Shown here piece after piece: positions 54,877-62,751 of a stretch of DNA of 64,000 nucleotides. This stretch comes from Pseudomonas reinekei (GTDB lineage Bacteria > Pseudomonadota > Gammaproteobacteria > Pseudomonadales > Pseudomonadaceae). The notes beneath the pieces are model-generated. The model saw only the letters and a program-made list of their open reading frames with translations. It was not told the origin of the DNA and made no database searches. Each line of letters starts with the position of its first letter. The first letter of the stretch is position 1. The DNA is taken from positions 124,001 through 188,000 of the forward strand of contig NZ_MSTQ01000009.1 in assembly GCF_001945365.1 (NCBI RefSeq), written 5' to 3'. The translations under genes were made by a program, and so were the position numbers.

Positions 54877-55590
54877 TTAAAGCGGTACGCCCAGTCGATT
54901 GGCGACTTCTTCGTAGGCTTCGATGACGTCACCGAGGCCCTGACGGAAGCGGTCTTTGTCCATTTTCTTCTTGGTGGCCTTGTCCCACAGACGGCAGCCG
55001 TCCGGGCTGAATTCGTCACCCAGGACGATGGAACCGTCGTGGAATACGCCGAATTCCAGTTTGAAGTCGACCAGCAGCAGGCCGGCGTCGTCAAACAGCT
55101 TGCTCAGGACATCGTTGACCTTGAGCGACAGTTCTTTCATGCGAACCAGTTGCTCGGCAGTGCCCCAACCGAAAGCCACGACGTGGGATTCGTTGATGAA
55201 CGGGTCGCCCTTGGCGTCGTCCTTGAGGAACAGCTCGAAGGTGTAAGGATTGAGCTTCATGCCCTCTTCAACACCCAGACGCTTGACCAGGCTGCCAGCG
55301 GCGTAGTTACGCACGACGCATTCAACCGGGATCATGTCCAGCTTCTTCACCAGGCACTCATTGTCGCCCAGCAACTTGTCGAACTGGGTCGGCACGCCGG
55401 CAGCTTCGAGCTTCTGCATGATGAAGGCGTTGAACTTGTTGTTCACCATACCTTTACGGTCGAGCTGCTCGATGCGCTTGCCGTCGAACGCCGAAGTGTC
55501 GTTGCGAAACAGCAGGATCAGACGGTTAGCGTCGTCGGTCTTGTAAACCGACTTGGCTTTGCCGCGGTAGAGTTCTTCACGTTTTTCCAT
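54877..55590 (-). CDS. purC: Phosphoribosylaminoimidazolesuccinocarboxamide synthase
   Basis: SAICAR synthetase, joining CAIR and aspartate in purine synthesis. 237 residues, the usual size. Motifs: [13 protein letters not shown] with the ATP-binding loop at the N-terminus, [33 protein letters not shown], and [31 protein letters not shown]. It lies last in the dapA-bamC-MBL-purC run, 28 bp after the MBL gene. Confidence 0.97.
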   Translation of the reverse strand: MEKREELYRGKAKSVYKTDDANRLILLFRNDTSAFDGKRIEQLDRKGMVNNKFNAFIMQKLEAAGVPTQFDKLLGDNECLVKKLDMIPVECVVRNYAAGSLVKRLGVEEGMKLNPYTFELFLKDDAKGDPFINESHVVAFGWGTAEQLVRMKELSLKVNDVLSKLFDDAGLLLVDFKLEFGVFHDGSIVLGDEFSPDGCRLWDKATKKKMDKDRFRQGLGDVIEAYEEVANRLGVPL

Positions 55591-55618
55591 GATGGGCTCC
55601 GCTTGCTAAGTAGATGGG

Positions 55619-56377
55619 CTAGGCGATGTGTCGCCAGTCGAGCCCTGAATCTTGATCGGCCAATTGCAGCCAGTCCGGGTCGCACCCGAGGGTGTCGACA
55701 AAACATTGCCGGGCCAGCTGCGGCAGGTTGTTCTTGCTGCTCAGATGGGCCAGGACCAGGTGTTGCAGGCCTTGCCAGCCCAACTCGGACACCAGGAATG
55801 CCGCCTGGTGGTTGTTCAAATGTCCCAATTCACCGCCTACCCGCTGCTTGAGAAAATACGGGTAGTGACCGCGAGCCAGCATGTCACGGCAATGGTTGGC
55901 CTCGATCATCAATGCATCGAGGTCACGATAGCCGTCCAGCACTTTGTCACAATACGAACCCAGGTCGGTCAACAAGCCGAAACGGCGCTCACCATCACTG
56001 AAAACATATTGCGTCGGTTCCTGCGCATCGTGGGCCACGGCAATGACACCAATGCTCAAGTCACCGATTTGCAGTTGCTCGCCACCGGCCAGAAGGCCGG
56101 CGGGTTCAATCGGTTTGCGCATCCCGCGCAGGGTCCCGCGACTGAGGTAGACAGGCAGATTGTAGCGCCGAGACAGCAAACCCACGCCATGCACGTGGTC
56201 GGCATGTTCGTGGGTTACGAGAATCGCGTTCAGCTGCGCAGGGTTCACACCCAGGCGCAGCAGGCGTTTTTCGGTTTCCCGCAGGGAGAAACCACAATCC
56301 ACCAGCACGTACGTATCAGCGCTGGCTATCAGCGTGCCGTTCCCTTGGCTACCGCTGCCGAGAACGGCAAAACGCAT
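55619..56377 (-). CDS. MBL-fold metallo-hydrolase (YycJ/WalJ-like)
   Basis: 252-residue metallo-beta-lactamase-fold protein. It has the N-terminal LGSGSQGNGTLI stretch, the THEHADHVHG metal motif (about 55-64) and further metal ligands in AVAHDAQEPTQY, DLGSY and LAHLSSKNN. The group includes exonuclease-like and RNA-processing enzymes; specific activity is unknown. It starts four bases after the bamC stop, within the dapA-bamC-MBL-purC unit. Confidence 0.92.
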   Translation of the reverse strand: MRFAVLGSGSQGNGTLIASADTYVLVDCGFSLRETEKRLLRLGVNPAQLNAILVTHEHADHVHGVGLLSRRYNLPVYLSRGTLRGMRKPIEPAGLLAGGEQLQIGDLSIGVIAVAHDAQEPTQYVFSDGERRFGLLTDLGSYCDKVLDGYRDLDALMIEANHCRDMLARGHYPYFLKQRVGGELGHLNNHQAAFLVSELGWQGLQHLVLAHLSSKNNLPQLARQCFVDTLGCDPDWLQLADQDSGLDWRHIA

Positions 56378-56381
56378 GGGG

Positions 56382-57497
56382 TCAGCCCAGATTGTCCTGA
56401 ATCACGCTCAACACTTTACGCGCCACGTCAGCAGGCGCCACGGTGTTGATGTTTTTCTCGACGGTGACCTGAACGTTTTCACCCACCTTGCTCAGGCGAA
56501 CCTGATAACGCTCGGCACGGGCTTCAACTTCTTCCTTGTTCGGCGCGCTGCCGAACAGGCTGCTGAAGAAGCCTGGTTTGTCGTCTTTCTTCTCGGCTTT
56601 TTCGGCCAGGTTGATGTAGTACAGGCCCAGGCTGCGGTTGATGTCTTCAACGCGCCACTCGCCTTGTTCCAGCGCACGACCGACGCTCGACCAGGCACGA
56701 TCCAGATCGGTACCGACGTTCAGCACAGGGTTGCCGCTGCCGTCTTCGTTCAGGCTGACACGGCTAGGTGCGTCGAAATCACGGGAAGCCAGCATGGAAA
56801 CCGAACCGCCCTTCTCGGAGATGCGGCTCATGCTCGCGAGCATGTCATCGACCAGTGCGGCGTCCAGGCCAGTGTTGACCGAACGGTTGGTGAAGGCGAC
56901 ATCGGCAGTGCTGCCGGCAGGACGCTCGGCGCTGACCACGTAGACTTCACTGGTGTTGCGCTGCACGCCCGGCTCAATGCGGACCCGTACGCGAGTTTCG
57001 CTGTCGGTGCTGACACCGGCCGCACTCAGGCGCTTGGCCATGGCTGCGGACAGTTCGTCGGAATGCTGCCAGGTGGTGGTGAACTCGCCGGTTTGCGGGC
57101 GCTGTTCATCCAGGCGGTAACCGTTATCCTGGAAGAACTGCACGGCCACAGGCCAGACTTCGGCCGGAGGGTTCTGCGCCAGGATCGAGCGCGTATCGCC
57201 GCTCTTTTGCAGAGAGTAGGCGCTGGCATCGGCAGCGGCCGACAACGGCTGCGGACGAGGCACAACGTACTCGCCCTTGGCGGTATCGTCCGCGACGTTA
57301 CGCGGGATCGGCAACAGCGGATCCAGACGCTTGGCGGTGCTGATGTCGGGTGGCAGTTGCATCGGTGCAGTCTGTTGCGCTTCCAGGTAATCACTACCAC
57401 GGTCACGGAAATAACCTTCCGGGCCCCAGATCCATCCGCAGCCACTGGTGCTGGAGATAATCAAGGCAAGTGCGGAAAGTCCGGCCATTCGCTTCAT
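56382..57497 (-). CDS. bamC: Outer membrane protein assembly factor BamC
   Basis: 371-residue lipoprotein of the BAM complex. The signal peptide MKRMAGLSALALIISSTSGCG ends in a lipobox with lipidated Cys20. The N-terminal unstructured region that contacts BamD (GYFRDRGSDYLEAQQTAPMQLPPDI) is followed by two helix-grip domains. dapA-bamC is the conserved gammaproteobacterial arrangement, with 17 bp between dapA and this gene. Start at 57497 gives the correct signal peptide. Confidence 0.95.
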   Translation of the reverse strand: MKRMAGLSALALIISSTSGCGWIWGPEGYFRDRGSDYLEAQQTAPMQLPPDISTAKRLDPLLPIPRNVADDTAKGEYVVPRPQPLSAAADASAYSLQKSGDTRSILAQNPPAEVWPVAVQFFQDNGYRLDEQRPQTGEFTTTWQHSDELSAAMAKRLSAAGVSTDSETRVRVRIEPGVQRNTSEVYVVSAERPAGSTADVAFTNRSVNTGLDAALVDDMLASMSRISEKGGSVSMLASRDFDAPSRVSLNEDGSGNPVLNVGTDLDRAWSSVGRALEQGEWRVEDINRSLGLYYINLAEKAEKKDDKPGFFSSLFGSAPNKEEVEARAERYQVRLSKVGENVQVTVEKNINTVAPADVARKVLSVIQDNLG

Positions 57498-57514
57498 GCG
57501 TTGTACTTCCTCAA

Positions 57515-58393
57515 TTAAACCAGGACGCTGCACTGGCGCAGGGCCGTGCGAAGCGTTTCATGACAAGGTGCGCTCAGCCAGGTCAGCGGCAGGCGAATGC
57601 CTTCTTGCATCAGGCCCATTTCAACCAAAGCCCACTTCACCGGAATCGGGTTGGCTTCGATGAACAGGTCTTTGTGCAGAGGCATCAGTTTTTCGTTGAT
57701 TGCACGGGCGGTCGCGGCGTCGCCCCTGAGAGCGGCTTCGCACAGGTCGGCCATTTCGCGCGGAGCGACGTTGGCGGTGACCGAGATGTTGCCCTTGCCG
57801 CCCAGCAGGATCAGTTCGACGGCAGTCGGATCATCGCCGGAAAGGAGGATGAAGTCCTTGCTCACGCCATCGAGGATGGCTTGCGCGCGTTTCAGGTCAC
57901 CGGTCGCTTCCTTGATGCCGATGATGTTCGGCACGGTGGACAGACGGATAACGGTCTCGGCCTGCATGTCGCAGGAGGTGCGGCCTGGAACGTTATAGAG
58001 GATCTGAGGGATGTCGACGGCTTCGGCAATGTGCTTGAAGTGCTGGTACAGGCCTTCCTGGGTCGGCTTGTTGTAATACGGCACGACCAGCAGGCAGGCG
58101 TCGGCGCCGGCCTCTTTGGCGTTACGGGTCAGCTCGACAGCTTCGCGAGTCGAGTTGGCGCCGGTACCGGCAATCACCGGGATACGCCCGGCAACCTGTT
58201 TGACCACGGCTTTGATGACGGCGATGTGTTCTTCTACATCAAGGGTTGCCGACTCGCCGGTCGTTCCGACCGCGACAATGGCATGGGTACCGTTCTTGAG
58301 ATGGAAGTCCACGAGTTTGCTGAGGCTGTCCCAGTCAAGACGCCCTTGTGCATCCATGGGAGTGACCAGTGCCACCATACTGCCCGCAATCAT
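57515..58393 (-). CDS. dapA: 4-hydroxy-tetrahydrodipicolinate synthase
   Basis: First committed enzyme of lysine/DAP synthesis; condenses pyruvate with aspartate semialdehyde. 292 residues. Key sites: [10 protein letters not shown] (Thr44-Thr45 in the usual numbering), the Tyr in [15 protein letters not shown], the Arg in [11 protein letters not shown], and the Schiff-base Lys in GIKEATGDL. Start [13 protein letters not shown] at 58393. First gene of the dapA-bamC-MBL-purC cluster. Confidence 0.97.
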   Translation of the reverse strand: MIAGSMVALVTPMDAQGRLDWDSLSKLVDFHLKNGTHAIVAVGTTGESATLDVEEHIAVIKAVVKQVAGRIPVIAGTGANSTREAVELTRNAKEAGADACLLVVPYYNKPTQEGLYQHFKHIAEAVDIPQILYNVPGRTSCDMQAETVIRLSTVPNIIGIKEATGDLKRAQAILDGVSKDFILLSGDDPTAVELILLGGKGNISVTANVAPREMADLCEAALRGDAATARAINEKLMPLHKDLFIEANPIPVKWALVEMGLMQEGIRLPLTWLSAPCHETLRTALRQCSVLV

Positions 58394-58719
58394 GAAACCG
58401 CTCCTGCCGGAAAAAGAGAGCCGTAATGGTACTGGCGCCAAGATGCTTGTACAAGCGAAGTACTGCGCTGCCGCCATTCCCCTTGGCGTCGCTTTTCGCT
58501 ACCCTTCAGACTTTGATCGATACTGACAAGCTCGTACACCGGGTCTAAGCCTCCAATTTCGGCATCACAAGCCCCACCCCAGCGTTGCTGCTCCCGCTCC
58601 GGCCCTACTGGAGCACGTTGCAAGCTGGGTCGGGGCTTTCTGAATTCGCATTAGCAGGCTCACTCCCGGCAGAACCAGCCGATAGAAGTACCGACCGCTC
58701 ATCGCTTTAGGAATGCTGC
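58394..58719. other. Divergent promoter region between dapA and the GcvR-like gene
   Basis: 326 bp. The left part should hold the dapA promoter. The right part contains a long two-tier hairpin at 58570-58640, about 80 bp before the next gene. No ORF is seen. Confidence 0.6.
58570..58640 (+). ncRNA. Long structured hairpin, possible leader RNA or sRNA terminator
   Basis: AGCCCCACCCCAGC pairs with GCTGGGTCGGGGCT (12 of 14), enclosing GTTGC/TTGCAA and an inner stem TGCTCC/GGAGCA. It is followed by TTTCT. Could be the end of a small RNA or an attenuator upstream of the GcvR-like gene. Not matched to a named RNA. Confidence 0.4.
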
Positions 58720-59280
58720 ATGTCCACCCCCACAGTTCGCGAACAATTCCTTGTCATCAGTGCCCTCGGCGCCAACCCCATGGAGCTGACCAACGTCCTG
58801 TGCCGAGCCAGCCATGAAAACCGCTGCGCCGTCGTCACCTCCCGCCTGACCCGCCATGGCGAGTGCAGTGCGCTGGTGCTGGAAGTCTCCGGCAGTTGGG
58901 ACGCCCTGGCGCGCCTGGAAGGCAGCCTGCCAGTACTGGCCAAGCGTCATGCGTTTACCGTTAACGTGGTGCGCAGCGCGGCACTGGAGAATCGTCCCCA
59001 GGCCCTGCCTTACGTGGCTTATGTCAGCTCGGCTTACCGTTCGGACATCATCAATGAACTGTGCCAGTTCTTCATGGACCACAACGTCGAGCTGGAAAAC
59101 CTGACCTGCGACACCTATCAGGCTCCACAGACCGGCGGCACCATGCTCAATGCCACGTTTACCGTGACGCTGCCGGCCGGCGTGCAAATCAGCTGGCTGC
59201 GCGATCAGTTCCTCGACTTCGCCGACGCGCTGAACCTGGATGCCCTGATCGAACCGTGGCGCCCACAAAACCCAATGTAA
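58720..59280 (+). CDS. GcvR-like ACT-domain protein (glycine cleavage system repressor family)
   Basis: 186-residue protein with two ACT domains: EQFLVISALGANPMELTNVL at the start and YVAYVSSAYRSDIINELCQFFMDHNVELENL in the second half. No DNA-binding domain. In E. coli GcvR binds GcvA and glycine to block gcv activation; the function in Pseudomonas is less clear. It starts with AGGAA before the ATG and precedes bcp by 11 bp, so they are likely co-transcribed. Confidence 0.88.
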   Translation: MSTPTVREQFLVISALGANPMELTNVLCRASHENRCAVVTSRLTRHGECSALVLEVSGSWDALARLEGSLPVLAKRHAFTVNVVRSAALENRPQALPYVAYVSSAYRSDIINELCQFFMDHNVELENLTCDTYQAPQTGGTMLNATFTVTLPAGVQISWLRDQFLDFADALNLDALIEPWRPQNPM

Positions 59281-59291
59281 GGAAGCTTTTC

Positions 59292-59765
59292 ATGGCCGTT
59301 GCTATCGACCAACCGGTTGCCGACTTCGAAGCACCCGCCACCAGCGGGCAAACCGTCAGCCTGGCGAGCCTCAAAGGCAAGCAAGTGGTGATCTACTTCT
59401 ACCCGAAGGACAGCACGCCGGGTTGCACGACCCAAGGGCAGGGCTTTCGCGATCAACTGGACGCGTTCAAAGCGGCCAACACCGAAGTGTTCGGCGTGTC
59501 CCGCGACAGCCTCAAATCCCACGAGAACTTCAAGGCCAAGCAGGCGTTCACGTTCGAGCTGATCAGCGACAAGGAAGAAGCGCTTTGCCAGCTGTTCGAT
59601 GTGATCAAGCTGAAGAAGCTTTATGGCAAGGAATACATGGGCGTGGATCGCAGCACATTCCTGATCGACAAGAATGGCGTTTTGCGTCAGGAATGGCGTG
59701 GCGTGAAAGTGCCTGGGCATGTTGATGCGGTATTGGCCGCAGCTCAGGCGCTGAACAAGGCCTGA
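59292..59765 (+). CDS. bcp: Peroxiredoxin Bcp (thioredoxin-dependent thiol peroxidase)
   Basis: 157-residue peroxiredoxin of the BCP/PrxQ group reducing peroxides with thioredoxin electrons. Motif YFYPKDSTPGCTTQGQGFRD holds the peroxidatic Cys; the resolving position five residues later (Cys in many BCPs) is Gly here, so it may be a 1-Cys or atypical form. Arg and FLIDKNGVLRQEWRGVK are present. It follows the GcvR-like gene closely and ends at a strong terminator. Confidence 0.94.
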   Translation: MAVAIDQPVADFEAPATSGQTVSLASLKGKQVVIYFYPKDSTPGCTTQGQGFRDQLDAFKAANTEVFGVSRDSLKSHENFKAKQAFTFELISDKEEALCQLFDVIKLKKLYGKEYMGVDRSTFLIDKNGVLRQEWRGVKVPGHVDAVLAAAQALNKA

Positions 59766-59771
59766 TCCTTC

Positions 59772-59804
59772 AAAAGAATCGCAGCCCTGAGCTGCGATTC
59801 TTTT
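59772..59804. terminator. Bidirectional rho-independent terminator
   Basis: AAAAGAATCGCAG and CTGCGATTCTTTT, 13-bp perfect stem with a 7-nt loop, between the convergent bcp and PerM-type genes. Confidence 0.92.
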
Positions 59805-59815
59805 ATCAGCATCCT

Positions 59816-60886
59816 TTAAAGCAGCGGCGCCACCACAGGCTCCTTGCGCGGCCACGCATCCAGCACAGCCTTGAACAGCGTCGCCAGGGGAATCGCAAAG
59901 AACACGCCCCAGAACCCCCACAGCCCGCCGAACAGCAGCACTGCACAGATGATCGCCACCGGGTGCAGGTTGACCGCTTCGGAAAACAGCAGCGGCACCA
60001 GCACGTTGCCATCCAGGGTCTGAATGATTCCGTACACCGCCATCAAATAGATGAACTGATCGCTCCAGCCCCACTGAAACAGCGCGATCAGAAACACCGG
60101 CACGGTCACCACGACGGCGCCGACATAGGGCACCACCACCGAAATCCCCACCAGCAATGCCAGCAGTGCCGCGTAGTTGAGCTCCAGGACGACGAAGGCG
60201 ATGTAGGTCACGCCGCCGCAAATGAAGATCTCGATAACCTTGCCGCGAATGTAGTTGGCGATTTGCCGGTTCATGTCATGGGCGACCCGGGTAATCAAAG
60301 CCCGTTCGCGCGGCAAGTAGCCACGCACCCACTGGCCGATCATGGCCCGGTCCTTGAGAAAGAAGAACACCAGGATCGGCACCAGGACCAGGTAGATCAT
60401 GATGTTGACCAACAGCGGCAGACTCGACAGTGAGAATGTCAGCGCCCATTGACCGAACTTGCCGATCTCGCCCCGCGCCGCTTCGATGGCCCGCAGCACC
60501 TGCTCGTCGGACACCAGATGCGGATAACGCTCGGGCAGCAGCAACAATAGCGATTGCCACTTGGCGAGCATCCCCGGCAATTCATTGAACAGCGTGATCA
60601 GTTGGTGCCACAGCAGCGGCACGACCACCACGATGAATACCAGCAGCAGCCCCATGAACAAGGCAAACACCAGTCCCACCGCCACCCAGCCCGGCACGCG
60701 CATCCGTTCAAGCGCCACCACCAGCCCTTGCATCAGGTACGCCAGCACCATCCCCGCCAGCACCGGCGCCAGCATGCCGCCCAGCGTGAGGACCGCGGTG
60801 AACGCCAAAAACAGCAGCACCGCCAGCACCACCGCTTCTTCATCGGAGAAATAGCGCTGAATCCAGTCGCGTAACACTTTGAACAT
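59816..60886 (-). CDS. AI-2E (PerM) family transporter
   Basis: 356-residue membrane protein of 7-8 helices in the AI-2E/PerM family (about 30-345), with the motif SVVVPYVGAVVVTVPVFLIAL followed by the GNVLVPLLFSEAVNLHP stretch. Members are putative exporters or Na+/H+ antiporters; the AI-2 name is not proof of substrate. AAGGAT precedes the ATG at 60886. Confidence 0.9.
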   Translation of the reverse strand: MFKVLRDWIQRYFSDEEAVVLAVLLFLAFTAVLTLGGMLAPVLAGMVLAYLMQGLVVALERMRVPGWVAVGLVFALFMGLLLVFIVVVVPLLWHQLITLFNELPGMLAKWQSLLLLLPERYPHLVSDEQVLRAIEAARGEIGKFGQWALTFSLSSLPLLVNIMIYLVLVPILVFFFLKDRAMIGQWVRGYLPRERALITRVAHDMNRQIANYIRGKVIEIFICGGVTYIAFVVLELNYAALLALLVGISVVVPYVGAVVVTVPVFLIALFQWGWSDQFIYLMAVYGIIQTLDGNVLVPLLFSEAVNLHPVAIICAVLLFGGLWGFWGVFFAIPLATLFKAVLDAWPRKEPVVAPLL

Positions 60887-60917
60887 CAATAATCCTTAAG
60901 AACAAATGCCGCAGGTT

Positions 60918-61157
60918 TCAGGCTTTTTTCAACCAGTAGCGGTAAACGCCTGCTTCGTCTTCTTCACGAAGCAGCGTATGACCGGCCAACCGGGCAAAGG
61001 TGCGAAAGTCGCGCTGCGAACCCGCATCCGTGGCAATGACCTTGAGTATCGCGCCACTAGCCATCCGATTGAGTTCCATCTTGGCCTTGAGCAACGGCAG
61101 CGGACAATTCAGGCCACTGGCGTCCAGCTCAACGTCATGGGCTACAGCATCGATCAT
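60918..61157 (-). CDS. TusA-family sulfurtransferase
   Basis: 79-residue TusA/SirA-fold protein with the persulfide Cys in GLNCPLPLLKAK (CPxP motif), typical of sulfur relay. The P. aeruginosa homologue at this chromosomal position is reported to support molybdenum cofactor/nitrate respiration; extending this here is inference. It lies upstream of, and in the same direction as, the PerM-type gene (31 bp), and divergent from the M48 protease gene. Confidence 0.9.
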   Translation of the reverse strand: MIDAVAHDVELDASGLNCPLPLLKAKMELNRMASGAILKVIATDAGSQRDFRTFARLAGHTLLREEDEAGVYRYWLKKA

Positions 61158-61255
61158 TGCATCACTCCGGGTCACGTAGTCGAGTTGCCTAGAATATCTG
61201 GTCGCAAGGCTGGTGTCCGGCTACAGTAAGGTCTTTGTCGACTAAGGCTTTGTGC

Positions 61256-62689
61256 ATGACTTTTTTGCGCCCTACCCTGCTGACGCTCGCTTGCCTGCTC
61301 GCCTCACCGGGCTTCGCCGACGACCTGCCGTCACTCGGCGACGCCAGTTCTGCCATTGTCTCGCCGCAGCAGGAATATCAGCTGGGCCGTGCCTGGCTCG
61401 CGCTGTTGCGCAGCCAGGTGTCACAACTGAACGATCCGCAACTCAAGGACTACGTCGAATCCAGCGTTTATCGCCTGGTGGAAACCAGCCAGGTCAACGA
61501 CCGGCGTCTTGAGTTCATTCTGATCAACAGCCCGCAACTCAACGCATTCGCAGCGCCGGGCGGCATTGTCGGGGTCAACGGCGGCCTGTTCCTCAATGCC
61601 CAGACAGAAGGCGAATACGCGTCGGTACTGGCGCACGAATTGGCTCACCTGTCGCAGCGCCACTTTGCTCGCGGCGTCGAAGCCCAACAGCGCATGCAGG
61701 TGCCGATGATGGCTGCGTTGCTGGCCGGGATCGTGATTGCGGCCGCCGGTGCCGGTGATGCCGGGATCGCGGCCATTGCCGGTACGCAGGCAGCAGCGAT
61801 TCAGGAACAACGACGTTTCTCTCGCCAGAACGAGCAGGAAGCCGACCGTATCGGCATCCTCAACCTGGAAAAGGCTGGTTACGACCCTCGTTCGATGCCT
61901 ACCATGTTTGAGCGTCTGGGGCGTCAGTACCGTTTTGATGCCAAGCCACCAGAATTCCTGCTGACTCACCCAGTCACAGAATCGCGGATCGCCGACACCC
62001 GCAACCGCGCCGAACAGGCTCCACAAGGGGGCATCGAAGACACCGTGCGCTATCAACTGATTCGCGCACGCGTGCAACTGATTTATGAGGAGACTCCGGG
62101 CCTGGGCGCCAAGCGCTTCCGCGCCCAGCTGGATGAAAACCCGAAAAGCGATGTCGCGCGCTACGGACTGGCCATTGCCCAGGTCAAGGGTGGCCAACTG
62201 AACGAGGCACGGGAAAATCTCAAACTGCTGCTGGCCAAGGCGCCCAACGAGATTATCTACAACCTCGCCCAGATTGATCTGGACATCACCAACAACCGTC
62301 TGCCGGATGCACAAACCCGTGTTGACCGGATGCTGACCCAATATCCCGGCAACTATCCGCTGAACCAGGTACGTGTCGATCTGCTGCTGAAACAGAACCG
62401 CGCTGCGGACGCTGAGAAAGCACTGGAAGGTTTGCTCAAGTCGCGCCCGGACGATCCGGACGTGTGGTATCAGGTGGCAGAAACTCGCGGCTTGTCGGGC
62501 AACATCATTGGCCTGCACCAGGCTCGCGCCGAGTACTTCGCATTGGTCGGCGACTACCGCCAGGCCATCCAGCAACTGGACTTCGCCAAGCGCAAGGCCG
62601 GCTCCAACTTCCCACTGTCGTCACGCATCGATGCCCGCCAGCGAGAGCTGATGGAGCAGGAGCGCATGATCAAGGACATGATGGGCTAG
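61256..62689 (+). CDS. bepA: M48 family periplasmic metalloprotease with TPR domain (BepA-like)
   Basis: 477-residue secreted protein: signal peptide (LTLACLLASPGFA), M48 peptidase domain with HELAH (LAHELAHLSQRHF, about 130) and the third ligand Glu in EQEADRIGI, then a helical TPR-like C-terminal half (about 290-477). BepA acts on outer-membrane protein assembly and LptD maturation. Start at 61256 gives the normal signal peptide. Terminator follows. Confidence 0.94.
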   Translation: MTFLRPTLLTLACLLASPGFADDLPSLGDASSAIVSPQQEYQLGRAWLALLRSQVSQLNDPQLKDYVESSVYRLVETSQVNDRRLEFILINSPQLNAFAAPGGIVGVNGGLFLNAQTEGEYASVLAHELAHLSQRHFARGVEAQQRMQVPMMAALLAGIVIAAAGAGDAGIAAIAGTQAAAIQEQRRFSRQNEQEADRIGILNLEKAGYDPRSMPTMFERLGRQYRFDAKPPEFLLTHPVTESRIADTRNRAEQAPQGGIEDTVRYQLIRARVQLIYEETPGLGAKRFRAQLDENPKSDVARYGLAIAQVKGGQLNEARENLKLLLAKAPNEIIYNLAQIDLDITNNRLPDAQTRVDRMLTQYPGNYPLNQVRVDLLLKQNRAADAEKALEGLLKSRPDDPDVWYQVAETRGLSGNIIGLHQARAEYFALVGDYRQAIQQLDFAKRKAGSNFPLSSRIDARQRELMEQERMIKDMMG

Positions 62690-62703
62690 CGTGTTTCAGG
62701 CAC

Positions 62704-62733
62704 AAAAAACCGCCTCTTTCGAGGCGGTTTTTT
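62704..62733. terminator. Bidirectional rho-independent terminator
   Basis: AAAAAACCGCCTC, TTTC loop, GAGGCGGTTTTTT: 13-bp stem between the convergent M48 protease and mucD genes. Confidence 0.93.
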
Positions 62734-62751
62734 ATTCAACCTGCAAACGGA

